From contig NZ_CP048632.1 in assembly GCF_010669145.1 (NCBI RefSeq), positions 248,001 through 312,000 of the forward strand: a stretch of 64,000 nt of DNA, given 5' to 3'. Positions 1-9,003 of this stretch are shown here, piece after piece. The notes below the pieces were generated by a model. The model did no database searches. It was given only the letters and a program-made list of their open reading frames with translations, and had not been told where the DNA came from. Source of the stretch: Rhizobium oryzihabitans. GTDB lineage: Bacteria > Pseudomonadota > Alphaproteobacteria > Rhizobiales > Rhizobiaceae. Position 1 is the stretch's first letter; each line of letters begins with the position of its first letter. The position numbers and the translations under genes are program-made.

Positions 1-51
1 CACATCGGGTTTTGCGCCAGCGCCGGGGAAATTCTTCACGATCGCATCCAT
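1..51 (-). CDS. folE: GTP cyclohydrolase I, N-terminus only
   Basis: Reading the minus strand from the ATG at 49-51 gives MDAIVKNFPGAGAKPDV, which I recognise as the start of FolE in Agrobacterium. FolE converts GTP to dihydroneopterin triphosphate, the first step of folate synthesis. Only 17 codons are inside the window, so no catalytic residues are visible. The gene is divergent from the IscU-like gene, with 286 bp between the two starts. Confidence 0.72.
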   Translation of the reverse strand, partial: MDAIVKNFPGAGAKPDV

Positions 52-337
52 TCCGTCTCTCCCGATGCGGTTCAAGGCCGCACCTGAACTTCGTTTTTAT
101 AAAAGCGGGATTCTGTCCGCTGTTGCTGCTATCTGGTTGTTTTACAGCATTTTGGCAAGACCGATGCTGATATTTCGGTATCGGAGCCGTTAATTTCATC
201 ACGGCTTGATGTCCAGAAAGCTCGTTAGCATATAATGAGAATGAAGGGCAGGAAAGCTTCACCGCGAGAAACGCAGTGTTTGAAAAATTTGACCTGTCCT
301 GTTTTTGGGCATTCTTGAGCGCGCCGGACACCTGACG

Positions 338-784
338 ATGGACGATATCTACAATAATCGCATTCTGGAATTTGCCGGAAACATTCCGCTGATTGGTGTT
401 CTCGAGGATGCCGATGCCAGCGCCGAAAAACACTCGCGGCTGTGCGGTTCGAAACTCAAGGTCTATCTGAAACTCGAAGGCGGCATCGTCACGGCATTTT
501 CGCATGAGGTTCGCGCCTGTGCGCTCGGGCAGGCATCCGCCTCTATCATGGCGCATCATATCGTCGGTGCTTCCAGTGCAGAGCTTCGGCAGGCGCGTGA
601 AGACATGCTTGCCATGCTGAAACAGGACGGCGAGGGGCCGAGCGGCCGTTTTGAAGATATGCGGGTGCTTTTGCCAGTCCGCGACTTCAAGGCTCGCCAC
701 GCCTCCACCATGCTGACCTTTGAAGCGGTGGTCGATGCTCTCGACCAGATCGAAGGCCGGCCGGTTCTCAACGCTGCGGGTTAG
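338..784 (+). CDS. IscU/NifU-like iron-sulfur cluster scaffold protein
   Basis: A 148-residue protein starting MDDIYNNRILEF. It resembles the SufU/IscU N-terminal fold used to assemble Fe-S clusters before transfer to apoproteins. The segment around HSRLCGSKLKVYLK and the later HEVRACALGQASASIM match the positions of cluster-ligand cysteines in rhizobial members, although the pattern is less cysteine-rich than classical IscU. A TTG 33 bp upstream could extend the frame, but the ATG gives the usual family start. The stop is followed directly by yidD, so the two are probably co-transcribed. Confidence 0.8.
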   Translation: MDDIYNNRILEFAGNIPLIGVLEDADASAEKHSRLCGSKLKVYLKLEGGIVTAFSHEVRACALGQASASIMAHHIVGASSAELRQAREDMLAMLKQDGEGPSGRFEDMRVLLPVRDFKARHASTMLTFEAVVDALDQIEGRPVLNAAG

Positions 785-787
785 GTG

Positions 788-1147
788 ATGTGCGGCGAAC
801 CGGATTGCCGGCACCAGACGAGCGCGGGCAAGTCCGCACGATCCCGCAACTGGGGCGGAACTTTTGCGAAGACGCCGGGGCGACTTCTGGGCGTCGGTCT
901 CATCCGGCTCTACCAGCTGACGCTTTCCGGCTTCATCGGAAACTCCTGTCGCCATATCCCCACCTGTTCCGAATATGGCTATGAGGCGATAGCCCGCCAC
1001 GGGCTCTGGCCGGGCGGATGGATGACGCTGTTTCGCGTCGCGCGCTGCGGCCCGGGCGGCACCAGCGGACTGGACCCCGTGCCGGAAGCGCTTGCCGCCA
1101 ACAGGCACTGGTGGACGCCCTGGCGCTACTGGACATCGCACCGATGA
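788..1147 (+). CDS. yidD: Membrane protein insertion efficiency factor YidD
   Basis: A 119-residue protein with the YidD core: GLIRLYQLTLSGFIGNSCRH, then PTCSEYGYEA, then GGWMTLFRVARCGPGG and DPVP. The CRHxPTCSEY and RCxPxxxxGxDPVP signatures define the family, which helps YidC insert inner-membrane proteins. The N-terminal 35 residues are basic and variable. GTG at 785 directly before the ATG is an alternative start. The last codons overlap the next gene (ATGA). Confidence 0.9.
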   Translation: MCGEPDCRHQTSAGKSARSRNWGGTFAKTPGRLLGVGLIRLYQLTLSGFIGNSCRHIPTCSEYGYEAIARHGLWPGGWMTLFRVARCGPGGTSGLDPVPEALAANRHWWTPWRYWTSHR

Positions 1148-1665
1148 CTTATGTGGCTCTGCTGCACAGTATCGTTCTTGGTGCGGGCAGGCGGCTCCTC
1201 ATGGCCGATCTGCGTGAAATGGCGCAGGAGCTCGGTTTTGGCGATTGCAGAACGCTGGTCGCGACTGGAAATCTTGTCTTTCACGCGCGGGCTGCTCCTA
1301 TTCGCGACATCGAGGACAGGCTTGAACGCGCCTTCGAGAAACGGTTCGGCAAGCACGTGGATATTCTCGTTCGTTCAGCCCCTGACTGGCTGAGACTGAC
1401 CGCTGAGAACCCGTTTACAGACGGTTATCCACCGGACGTCTGCGTGCGGGTGATGCGCGAACCATTCGGCAGCGACGTCCTTGGGTTTCTGGAGAAATAT
1501 CGCCGGGATGAAAAGATCGCTGTTGTCGGCGGTGATCTCTGGATCGATTTTGGCGGCAAGCCAAGCGAAAGCCGGCTCCTGTCGGTACTGACCACAAAGA
1601 GGCTTGGAGTGGGGACGACCCGCAACGCCAATACTGTCAATGGAATCGCTGAAATGCTCGGGTGA
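1144..1665 (+). CDS. DUF1697 domain-containing protein
   Basis: A 173-residue protein beginning MTYVALLHSIVLGAGRRLLM. DUF1697 proteins of this length start with a strand like yvaLLRgiNvGg; here the usual N is replaced by V in HSIVLGAG. The later GFGDCRTLVATGNLVF and TTRNANTV blocks match the family. Function is not established. The start overlaps the yidD stop by 4 bp, suggesting translational coupling. Confidence 0.82.
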   Translation: MTYVALLHSIVLGAGRRLLMADLREMAQELGFGDCRTLVATGNLVFHARAAPIRDIEDRLERAFEKRFGKHVDILVRSAPDWLRLTAENPFTDGYPPDVCVRVMREPFGSDVLGFLEKYRRDEKIAVVGGDLWIDFGGKPSESRLLSVLTTKRLGVGTTRNANTVNGIAEMLG

Positions 1666-1791
1666 AACGCCGTTCACCTTTGACTGGAACGGCAAAATTC
1701 TTTATCAGCCTGCCTGCCCATTACTAGTCGGGCGATTATTATTCCAACACCACCCGCATTCGTTGGCGGGACTGGACAGGAGAGTTAGACA

Positions 1792-3795
1792 ATGTCTGAA
1801 GCTGTTTCCCTTACATTTCCCGATGGATCCGTGCGCAGCTACCCCGCCGGTACGACCGGCCGCGAGGTCGCCGAATCCATTTCCAAATCGCTTGCCAAGA
1901 AGGCCGTCGCCATTGCGCTTGACGGCACTGTGCGCGATTTGTCCGAGACCATCACCGATGGCAAAATCGAGATCGTCACGCGTGAAGACGGGCGTGCGCT
2001 GGAACTCATCCGCCACGATGCAGCCCACGTCATGGCCGAGGCCGTGCAGGAGCTGTGGCCCGGCACGCAGGTGACGATCGGTCCGGTGATCGAAAACGGC
2101 TTTTATTACGACTTTGCCAAGAACGAGCCTTTCACGCCGGAAGATCTGCCGAAGATCGAAAAGCGCATGAAGGAAATCATTCTGCGCAACAAGCCGTTTA
2201 CCCGCGAGGTCTGGTCACGCGAAAAGGCCAAGGAAGTGTTCGCCGCCAAGGGCGAGAACTACAAGGTCGAGCTGGTCGACGCCATTCCCGAGGGACAGGA
2301 CCTGAAGATCTATTACCAGGGCGACTGGTTCGATCTCTGCCGTGGTCCGCATATGGCTTCCACGGGTCAGATCGGCACGGCCTTCAAGCTGATGAAGGTG
2401 GCCGGGGCCTATTGGCGCGGTGACAGCAACAATGCGATGCTGTCGCGCATCTACGGCACCGCCTGGGCGACTCAGGAAGAGCTGGACAATTATCTGCACG
2501 TGCTGGCGGAAGCCGAAAAGCGCGACCACCGCCGTCTCGGCCGCGAAATGGACCTGTTCCATTTCCAGGAAGAAGGACCGGGCGTCGTGTTCTGGCATGG
2601 CAAGGGCTGGCGCATGTTCCAGACGCTGACGGCCTATATGCGCCGCCGGCTCGCCAATACCTATCAGGAAGTCAACGCGCCGCAGGTGCTGGACAAGTCG
2701 CTGTGGGAAACCTCCGGCCACTGGGGCTGGTATCAGGAAAACATGTTTGCGGTGAAATCCGCCCATGCCTTTACCCATCCCGATGACGAGGAAGCCGATC
2801 AGCGCGTCTTTGCCCTGAAGCCGATGAATTGCCCGGGCCACGTGCAGATCTTCAAGCATGGCTTGAAGTCTTACCGCGAAATGCCCGTCCGCCTTGCGGA
2901 ATTCGGCACCGTGCATCGTTATGAGGCTTCCGGCGCGCTGCATGGCCTGATGCGCGTTCGCGGCTTCACGCAGGACGATGCGCATGTCTTCTGCACGGAA
3001 GAGCAGATGGCGGCGGAATGCCTGCGCATCAACGACCTCATCCTCTCCGTCTATGAGGATTTCGGTTTCAGCGAAGTCGTCGTCAAGCTCTCCACGCGCC
3101 CGGACAAGCGCGTCGGTTCCGACGATCTCTGGGATCGCGCCGAAAGCGTGATGATGGATGTTCTGAAGACCATCGAGGAGCAGTCTGGCGGCCGCATCAA
3201 GACCGGCATCCTGCCGGGCGAGGGTGCGTTCTACGGGCCGAAGTTCGAATATACGCTGAAGGACGCCATCGGCCGTGAATGGCAATGCGGCACGACGCAG
3301 GTGGACTTCAACCTGCCGGAACGTTTCGGCGCCTTCTATATCGACCAGAACTCCGAAAAGACGCAGCCGGTGATGATCCATCGCGCCATCTGCGGCTCCA
3401 TGGAGCGTTTCCTCGGCATTCTCATCGAGAACTTCGCCGGTCACATGCCTTTGTGGTTCGCCCCGCTTCAGGTCGTGGTCGCGACGATCACCTCGGATGC
3501 GGATGATTACGGACGCGAGGTTGCCGAAGCGCTGCGCGAGGCCGGCATGGCGGTCGAGACCGATTTCCGCAACGAGAAGATCAACTACAAGATCCGCGAG
3601 CATTCGGTGACCAAGGTTCCGGTCATCATCGTCTGCGGACGCAAGGAAGCGGAAGAGCGCACGGTCAACATCCGCCGCCTCGGTTCGCAGAACCAGACGC
3701 CGATGTCGCTCGAAGATGCGATTACGAGCCTTGTGGACGAAGCGACGCCGCCGGATGTGAAGCGCAAGCTCGCGGCGAAGAAGCAGGCTGCTTGA
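1792..3795 (+). CDS. thrS: Threonine--tRNA ligase
   Basis: A 667-residue ThrRS. An N-terminal TGS domain (about residues 1-65) is followed by an editing-type domain with [17 protein letters not shown] (residues about 74-90) and the class II catalytic core. Zinc/catalytic-region motifs [35 protein letters not shown] and [11 protein letters not shown] are visible, and a C-terminal anticodon-binding domain starts near VVATITSD. It charges tRNA-Thr in the cytosol. The ribosome site GGAGAG lies 9 bp before the ATG. A strong terminator follows 8 bp after the stop. Confidence 0.98.
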   Translation: MSEAVSLTFPDGSVRSYPAGTTGREVAESISKSLAKKAVAIALDGTVRDLSETITDGKIEIVTREDGRALELIRHDAAHVMAEAVQELWPGTQVTIGPVIENGFYYDFAKNEPFTPEDLPKIEKRMKEIILRNKPFTREVWSREKAKEVFAAKGENYKVELVDAIPEGQDLKIYYQGDWFDLCRGPHMASTGQIGTAFKLMKVAGAYWRGDSNNAMLSRIYGTAWATQEELDNYLHVLAEAEKRDHRRLGREMDLFHFQEEGPGVVFWHGKGWRMFQTLTAYMRRRLANTYQEVNAPQVLDKSLWETSGHWGWYQENMFAVKSAHAFTHPDDEEADQRVFALKPMNCPGHVQIFKHGLKSYREMPVRLAEFGTVHRYEASGALHGLMRVRGFTQDDAHVFCTEEQMAAECLRINDLILSVYEDFGFSEVVVKLSTRPDKRVGSDDLWDRAESVMMDVLKTIEEQSGGRIKTGILPGEGAFYGPKFEYTLKDAIGREWQCGTTQVDFNLPERFGAFYIDQNSEKTQPVMIHRAICGSMERFLGILIENFAGHMPLWFAPLQVVVATITSDADDYGREVAEALREAGMAVETDFRNEKINYKIREHSVTKVPVIIVCGRKEAEERTVNIRRLGSQNQTPMSLEDAITSLVDEATPPDVKRKLAAKKQAA

Positions 3796-3803
3796 TAATA
3801 CTT

Positions 3804-3830
3804 ACGGCCCCTTCGGGGGCCGTTTTGTTT
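3804..3830 (+). terminator. Intrinsic terminator after thrS
   Basis: An 8-bp perfect stem, ACGGCCCC/GGGGCCGT, closed by a TTCG tetraloop and followed by TTTGTTT. Confidence 0.93.
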
Positions 3831-3853
3831 GTGGGAATGTGCTGCAGAAGGCG

Positions 3854-3984
3854 GGGCATCCGCACTCCGTCACCCCGGACTAGATCCGGGGTCCAGTGCG
3901 ATCAAGTCCTTGATCGCGAAAGACTCGTTTCTCACGGCGCAGACGCGCCGTGGCTGGATGTCGGATCAAGTCCGGCATGACGGC
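3854..3984. repeat. Dispersed intergenic repeat, copy 1
   Basis: About 130 bp carrying internal palindromes such as CCCCGGACTAGATCCGGGG and GGCGCAGACGCGCC. It is closely matched by 19832-19960. Both copies begin GCATCCGCACTCCGTCACC and end near TGACGG. It lies between thrS and a convergent gene and has no coding content. Confidence 0.85.
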
Positions 3985-4034
3985 GGAGAGGTTTTTGGGT
4001 CATACCGCTGGCCTCGCGATTAGTGCAATCGAGC

Positions 4035-5027
4035 CTACTCGAAATCCCCGGTCATGTCTTCCGGCGCCTGATCCTTCATCAGCACTTCCACATCCGAATC
4101 CCGTCCCGACGTAACCTTGAAGTTGCGCTGGAAGACCTTGTCCTTGTTGCGGGCGATGGCGGTATATTCGCCTTCCGCCAGCACCATGGTCGAAAAGGCG
4201 CTGACGCTTTCGTTGACCACGTCGCCGCCGCCGTTCAGCACCGACCAGGCCGTATCGGCAATGGCCTCGCCGCCTTCTTCGGAGACGAGCTTGAGGGTGA
4301 TCTGGGCGGCCTGATGCTGGAGCGTTGCTTCCGTCAGCTTGCCGGCTTCCACCTGGATATCGGCGCGCACCACCGCATTGACGTTGCCATATTCGGAAAC
4401 CACGTGATAGGTGCCGGCATTGAGGCGGACGATGGTGTTGGGCTTGATATCGGCCATGACGAGGCCGCGCTCGCCATCCGGCCGGGCATCCGACGAATAG
4501 ACGGAAAATTTCAGCTGGGTGCCGGCGATCTGCTTGTCGGACCCTGCGACCGCGTTCAGCACAAAGCCGCCGGCATCGAGAATAAGCACCTGCTTCTGAA
4601 CGTTGCCCGAACTTGGCACATTGAGCTTCTTTGTGACCCCGGCGCGGCCGAAGGCGACGTTGACGAAATATTCGCCGGGTATCAGATGAAATTCAGCCGA
4701 GCCGCCCTCGGAGCTTGCCAGCATCGGCAATTTGCCGTCAGCACCGGGAATGGGGCTGAAAACGCGCCAGGAAAGGCCTTCCTTCACCGCTTCGCCTTCG
4801 CTCGTCAGCTTGGCTTCCATAGCGATATCGCGGGCGGTGCTTGTCGGGGCATTGGGCGCAGTCGGGGCGGTAAAAGCATTGAGTTTCGGCATTTTCGGTG
4901 TGCCGCCAAGCTGCTTGAAGTCCTTGAAAGCGTCCTGCGAAAAAGCCGATTGTGATAAAACGCCGACCGCGGCCAACGCAATGGCCAGACGTGTCGCGAA
5001 TTTGGCCACGAATTTGATTGCCGACAT
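4035..5027 (-). CDS. Secreted or periplasmic protein of unknown function
   Basis: A 330-residue protein starting MSAIKFVAKFATRL, with a hydrophobic stretch ALAAVGVLSQSAFSQ typical of a Sec signal peptide. The mature part is a run of beta-rich modules: about three similar blocks containing patterns such as GEYFVNVAFG, GTYHVVSEYG and GEYTAIARNK. This recalls repeated carboxypeptidase-regulatory or Ig-like folds. The ATG at 5025-5027 is preferred over an upstream start because it begins the signal peptide. I do not recognise a named family; surface or periplasmic location is inferred. Confidence 0.72.
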   Translation of the reverse strand: MSAIKFVAKFATRLAIALAAVGVLSQSAFSQDAFKDFKQLGGTPKMPKLNAFTAPTAPNAPTSTARDIAMEAKLTSEGEAVKEGLSWRVFSPIPGADGKLPMLASSEGGSAEFHLIPGEYFVNVAFGRAGVTKKLNVPSSGNVQKQVLILDAGGFVLNAVAGSDKQIAGTQLKFSVYSSDARPDGERGLVMADIKPNTIVRLNAGTYHVVSEYGNVNAVVRADIQVEAGKLTEATLQHQAAQITLKLVSEEGGEAIADTAWSVLNGGGDVVNESVSAFSTMVLAEGEYTAIARNKDKVFQRNFKVTSGRDSDVEVLMKDQAPEDMTGDFE

Positions 5028-5138
5028 TTTTGGATACCGATTGACTTCTTGAATTTCCCGGACCACTTCAAAACCAATGCCGTGGCTATTTCAAGGCCCA
5101 TAATTTCGCGATGACAGCAGAATGGAAGATTTTTGATC

Positions 5139-5720
5139 ATGACAAGCGATATCAAGCTCCTCGACTATCTCAAGGTTCGCCGCTCCACGCCCGCTTTGCA
5201 GCTTGCCGAGCCGGGGCCGGCGAAAGCGGAAATCGAGGAAATCCTGCGTCTTGCCGTACGCGTGCCCGATCACGGCAAGCTCGCGCCCTGGCGTTTCGTC
5301 GTTTACCGCGGTGAAGATCGCGTACGTCTTGGCGAGGCCGCGCTCCGGATCGCACTGGAGAAGAACCCGGAGCTGGATCTCCAGCAGCAGGATGTGGAGC
5401 GCACCCGCTTCACCCGCGCGCCTGTCGTCATCGCCGTCATCAGCACCGCCAAGCCGCATTTTAAAATTCCGGAATGGGAACAGGTCATGTCCGCCGGCGC
5501 TGTTTGCCTCAATCTCATCTTTTCGGCCAATGCCAATGGTTATGCGGCGAACTGGCTGACGGAGTGGCTTGCTTTCGACGCGGCATTCCTGTCCGAGCTG
5601 GGCGTTGCCGCAGACGAGAAGGTGGCGGGCTATATCCACATCGGCTCGACGACATTCCCGCTGGTGGAGCGGCCAAGGCCGGAGCTCGCGGATGTGGTCA
5701 CCTGGGTTGGGGACGTCTGA
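5139..5720 (+). CDS. Nitroreductase family protein
   Basis: A 193-residue FMN-dependent nitroreductase of the short YdjA-like type. The N-terminal RRSTPALQL and [19 protein letters not shown] contain the usual FMN-phosphate and ring contacts, and the C-terminal [24 protein letters not shown] is the second flavin-contact block. These enzymes reduce nitro compounds or quinones with NAD(P)H; the substrate is not deducible. The ATG at 5139 follows a GGAAGA site. A TTG two codons upstream is less likely. The stop overlaps the next start, so it forms an operon with the flavin reductase. Confidence 0.88.
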   Translation: MTSDIKLLDYLKVRRSTPALQLAEPGPAKAEIEEILRLAVRVPDHGKLAPWRFVVYRGEDRVRLGEAALRIALEKNPELDLQQQDVERTRFTRAPVVIAVISTAKPHFKIPEWEQVMSAGAVCLNLIFSANANGYAANWLTEWLAFDAAFLSELGVAADEKVAGYIHIGSTTFPLVERPRPELADVVTWVGDV

Positions 5721-6331
5721 TGTTCTACACCACCGACACCAATCAGCACGGTCTGCCGCACGATCCATTCAAGGCGATCGTCGCGCCGCGGCCGATCGGC
5801 TGGATCGGCTCGAAGGGCAGGGACGGCTCTCTCAACCTCTCGCCCTATTCCTTCTTCAACGCGATTTCGGATAGGCCGAAGCTCGTCATGTTCTCTTCCA
5901 GCGGGCGTAAGGACAGCCTGCGCAATGTGGAGGAGACCGGCGTCTTTACCGCCAACCTTGTCAGCCGCCACTTGATCGATCGGATGAATGCCTCTTCCGC
6001 ACCGGTTGCCTATGATGTCGACGAGTTTGCCCTTGCGGGTCTGACAGCCGTTGATGGCCGGGTCGTTGATGCGCCTTTCGTTGGGGAGGCGCTCGCCGCT
6101 CTGGAATGCCGGGTAACCCAGATACAGCAGCTCACGGACATCGACGGCAAGCCGGCGGATTCCTGGATGGTGATCGGACAGGTTATGGCGATCCATATCG
6201 ACGATGCGATCATTCGCGACGGGCGCATCGATATGGGGCTTGCGCGCCCTGTGGCGCGCATGGGCTATATGGATTATTGCGACGGTGGCAGCGATGTATT
6301 CCAGCTGCAGCGCCCTTCTACTGCGCCTTAA
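5720..6331 (+). CDS. Flavin reductase-like, FMN-binding split-barrel protein
   Basis: A 203-residue protein with FKAIVAPRPIGWIGSKGRDG and LNLSPYSFFNAISDRPKLVMFSS, the characteristic split-barrel signature. The family binds FMN and reduces it, or acts as the partner of flavin-using enzymes. The TGATG overlap with the upstream nitroreductase suggests the two work on related flavin chemistry, but that is inference. No membrane segments. Confidence 0.87.
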   Translation: MFYTTDTNQHGLPHDPFKAIVAPRPIGWIGSKGRDGSLNLSPYSFFNAISDRPKLVMFSSSGRKDSLRNVEETGVFTANLVSRHLIDRMNASSAPVAYDVDEFALAGLTAVDGRVVDAPFVGEALAALECRVTQIQQLTDIDGKPADSWMVIGQVMAIHIDDAIIRDGRIDMGLARPVARMGYMDYCDGGSDVFQLQRPSTAP

Positions 6332-6442
6332 ATATAGTTCTTCGCCGGCAACGGTTAAATTTTATGGTGAACCAAACGTAAACCATTTGCGCCTAGAGTT
6401 TTATACATGGTGGCGGCGATGATGCCGTCATCCATTGTGTGA

Positions 6443-7597
6443 ATGTGTTTCGAGGCTCAGGTGATCGTACAGGCATTTCTTCGCTGGTCTGAAAAGGCTG
6501 GATCGACCGAGCGGGCGAAAGCCGCCAATGCTCTCGGCCGCGCCTATCTGCAGTCCGACATGGTGCGGGAAAACCGCGATGCCGCCTATATGGCGATGAC
6601 CTATCTTCTCGACGATCCGTCGCCGCGTGTCAGGCTGGCGCTTGCCGAGGCGCTGGCGGATGCTCCAGAGGCGCCCCGCGCCATTCTCGTTTCGCTTGCC
6701 GAAGACCAGCCGGAAATCGCCTGCACCGTGATTGCCCGCTCGCCCGTACTCACCGAGGCAGATCTGGTCGATCTTGCCGGGCGCGGCGAAAGCCTCACCC
6801 GTGCCCTCATCGCCGCAAGGCCGGGCCTGCCGCGCGGGGTCTGCGCGGCGCTCGCCGAAGTCGGCGACCTCTCTGAAACGCTTGTGCTTCTCGAGAATGA
6901 CGATGCTTTCATCACGCCATTTTCCTTGCGGCGCATTGCCGAGCGGCATGGCTGCGATGCCGACATCCGCGCTCTCCTGCTTTGCCGCGAGGCGTTGCCC
7001 GCCGATGCACGCCACCTGTTAATGGGACGCGTCAGCGAGGCTCTGGCGGGTTCGGCGCTGGTGCATGCCCTGATCGCGCAAAACCGCGCCGACAGCATCT
7101 TTCGCGAGGCGGAGGATTCCGCCACCATCCTTATTGCCGGCAACGTTCCTTCGCCCGAATTGCCGGCACTGGTGGAGCATCTGCGGCAGAGGCTGGAACT
7201 GACGCCGGCGCTTCTCATTCATGCCGTCTGTTCAGGCAGGCTGGAATTCTTCACGGCGGCGATGGTCAATCTCTCGGGCCTCGACGACCGCAAGGTGCGC
7301 TCCATTCTGGCGACGGGACGGCCGCATGCGCTGAAGGCGCTGTTCAAATCCGTTGGCCTTCTTGGTGATGCCATCGATGTCTTCACGGAAGCGACGCTGA
7401 TGTGGCGCCGCGCCGCACGCTCGCATCTTTCAGAGGCAGCAGCCTCCGTCTCGGCCGAACTGCTTGCGCATTTCCGCCATGTCGATGGTTCCGAAACGCT
7501 CTTTGAGCTGCTGCACGCCGTGCGCAAGCTTGCCATTGCCGAAGAACGACAGAAGGCGCGGCACTATGCGGAAGCGCTGACGGTGGAAGCGGCCTGA
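6443..7597 (+). CDS. DUF2336 domain-containing protein
   Basis: A protein of up to 384 residues, almost entirely alpha-helical, with HEAT-like repeats: ALGRAYLQSDM, DDPSPRVRLALAEALADAPEAPRAIL, LAEDQPEIACTVIARSPVLTEADLVDLAGRG. This is the DUF2336 pattern common in Rhizobiales. Function is unknown; helical repeats suggest protein binding. A GTG at 6461 is an alternative start giving MIVQAFLRW. It is monocistronic, with a palindromic repeat downstream. Confidence 0.85.
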   Translation: MCFEAQVIVQAFLRWSEKAGSTERAKAANALGRAYLQSDMVRENRDAAYMAMTYLLDDPSPRVRLALAEALADAPEAPRAILVSLAEDQPEIACTVIARSPVLTEADLVDLAGRGESLTRALIAARPGLPRGVCAALAEVGDLSETLVLLENDDAFITPFSLRRIAERHGCDADIRALLLCREALPADARHLLMGRVSEALAGSALVHALIAQNRADSIFREAEDSATILIAGNVPSPELPALVEHLRQRLELTPALLIHAVCSGRLEFFTAAMVNLSGLDDRKVRSILATGRPHALKALFKSVGLLGDAIDVFTEATLMWRRAARSHLSEAAASVSAELLAHFRHVDGSETLFELLHAVRKLAIAEERQKARHYAEALTVEAA

Positions 7598-7668
7598 GGT
7601 CTGGGGAATTTCGGCGAGATCGCCACCTGCGCTAGATGTTGCGATGTTTCGGGATCGGTTTGGCTCTC

Positions 7669-7784
7669 CTCATGCCTGTGCCTGTCACAGGAATCCAGCC
7701 CGACGCGTGTCTACGCGGCGAGAGAAGTCTTTTCAGCCCAAGGACTTGGGCTGGCTCGATTCCTGTGACAGGCACAGGCATGAG
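7669..7784. repeat. Palindromic intergenic element with perfect 27-bp inverted arms
   Basis: The arms 7669-7695 and 7758-7784 are exact reverse complements (CTCATGCCTGTGCCTGTCAC... / ...GTGACAGGCACAGGCATGAG). The 62-bp interior contains a smaller AGCCCaag..cttGGGCT hairpin. No transposase is encoded. It resembles small rhizobial palindromic elements and lies between convergent genes. Confidence 0.88.
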
Positions 7785-7804
7785 GGTCTCATTCCCGGAT
7801 TTCC

Positions 7805-8242
7805 TTATTTCTCGAACCGCTTGGCAATCCACGAATAGCTGTTTTCAACCATCCGTACCGGCGTGCCGAGAAGGTGCTTCACACCTTCTGTGGAGGGCAG
7901 GATACGGCTGACGCGGCTGATCGCCTGTCGGGTCAGGCTCTCTTCTTCCTTCTGCGTCACCTGTTCGCTGGCCGGCGGCTGGGTCTGAGCCTGTGCTGCG
8001 GCGGCCGGAGGCTGGGTGCCAGGGGTGTTGCCCGCCGTCTGGGGCGTCTGCTCGCCCGGCGTCTGGCACACGGCCACCACGACGGGATAGGACGCATTGG
8101 CGTAGCGTTCCAGTTCCTTCTCGGAAACCGCGTCGCAGAGCTCGATGCTCGTCCAACGCTGCTGCGATGTGGCGATGTAATGGCAATCGGTGGCGCTGTC
8201 GTCGCAGCCTAGAAAGGTCATGAGAACGAGGGCTGTTTTCAT
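7805..8242 (-). CDS. Conserved hypothetical protein, probably exported
   Basis: A 145-residue protein starting MKTALVLMTFLGCDDSATDCHYIA. The short hydrophobic N-terminus, four cysteines in the first 60 residues and a low-complexity Gln/Pro/Ala/Thr linker (about residues 63-95) suggest an envelope protein with a disulfide-stabilised N-terminal domain. The C-terminal 40 residues are amphipathic. I know no function for it. Confidence 0.65.
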   Translation of the reverse strand: MKTALVLMTFLGCDDSATDCHYIATSQQRWTSIELCDAVSEKELERYANASYPVVVAVCQTPGEQTPQTAGNTPGTQPPAAAAQAQTQPPASEQVTQKEEESLTRQAISRVSRILPSTEGVKHLLGTPVRMVENSYSWIAKRFEK

Positions 8243-8347
8243 GGTGTGTGTTGCCTCTGTCGGGAGTAATGCTCTAGAAACTCATCTATCCGGATTGCAG
8301 TGACATTACGACGAAATACGCATTTTATAGAGAAGGCAGGCATCGCA

Positions 8348-8802
8348 ATGACTCCCGAAATCAAGCTTGAATCCCCCGGCAGGAGGCGGTTCTGCGTCTC
8401 ATTGATTTGTCCAACGCCTATATGGCATCGCTTTATCCCGCCGAAAGCAATCATCTGGTCGATATCGGCCAGCTGGAAAAGGACAATGTCTCCTTCTTTG
8501 TCGTGCGGCATGACGGCCGCGTCGTCGGCTGCGGCGCGCTGGTGGAGGCGGGCGATGGCACGGCGGAGATCAAGCGCATGTTCGTCGATCCCGAAGCGCG
8601 GGGACTGCGGATCGGCAAGCTGATCATGGATACGCTTGTTGCGCGTGGCGTGGAGCTTGGCCTAACCGCCATCCGGCTCGAAACCGGCATCAGCCAGCCG
8701 GAAGCGATCGGCCTTTACCGCAAGGCGGGGTTTGTGGAGATCGAAGCCTTCGCACCCTACAAGCCTGATCCGCTAAGCCTGTTCATGGAAAAGGCGCTTT
8801 AA
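8348..8802 (+). pseudogene. GNAT family N-acetyltransferase, frame broken near the 5' end
   Basis: The frame from ATG 8348 (preceded by an AAGG site) reads MTPEIKLESP and then loses sense. From the C-run at 8373-8377 the +1-shifted frame reads RQEAVLRLIDLSNAYMASLYPAESNH and continues to 8802. The body has the acetyl-CoA loop RMFVDPEARGLRIGKLIMD and the C-terminal ETGISQPEAIGLYRKAGF, typical of GNAT acyltransferases. Restoring one C gives a continuous protein of about 151 residues. If the shift is real, a shorter product from TTG 8407 is the only option, but no ribosome site precedes it. Confidence 0.78.
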
Positions 8803-8846
8803 GCCTGCTGCGGGCGTTTGCCGGCGAGCCGTGCTGCACACTCGAC

Positions 8847-8934
8847 GTCATCCTCGGTCTTGTGCCGAGGATCCAACCAGGTAGCGTGAAATCAATCGGT
8901 CGCAGATGCTCGGGACAGGCCCGAGCATGACGGA
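8847..8934. repeat. Dispersed intergenic repeat, divergent relative
   Basis: A GTCATCC... start and ...GCATGACGG end, with internal hairpins CCTCGGTCTTGTGCCGAGG and TGCTCGGGACAGGCCCGAGCA. It shares layout with the repeats at 3854 and 19832 but differs in sequence. Non-coding spacer between convergent genes. Confidence 0.65.
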
Positions 8935-9003
8935 GGCGGGGTTCAGGGATTTTTCCCCAGCTGAGCCGCGTTAGAGCAAGCCCTTCACTGCAGGCGTCGG
9001 CAA

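Noticed and set aside
2215-3603. A 462-codon open frame on the minus strand over thrS
   Set aside because: Shadow frame of thrS caused by high GC and codon bias.
4023-4955. A 310-codon plus-strand frame opposite the exported protein gene
   Set aside because: The minus-strand frame has a clear signal peptide and protein-like composition; the plus frame is His/Arg/Gly-rich noise.
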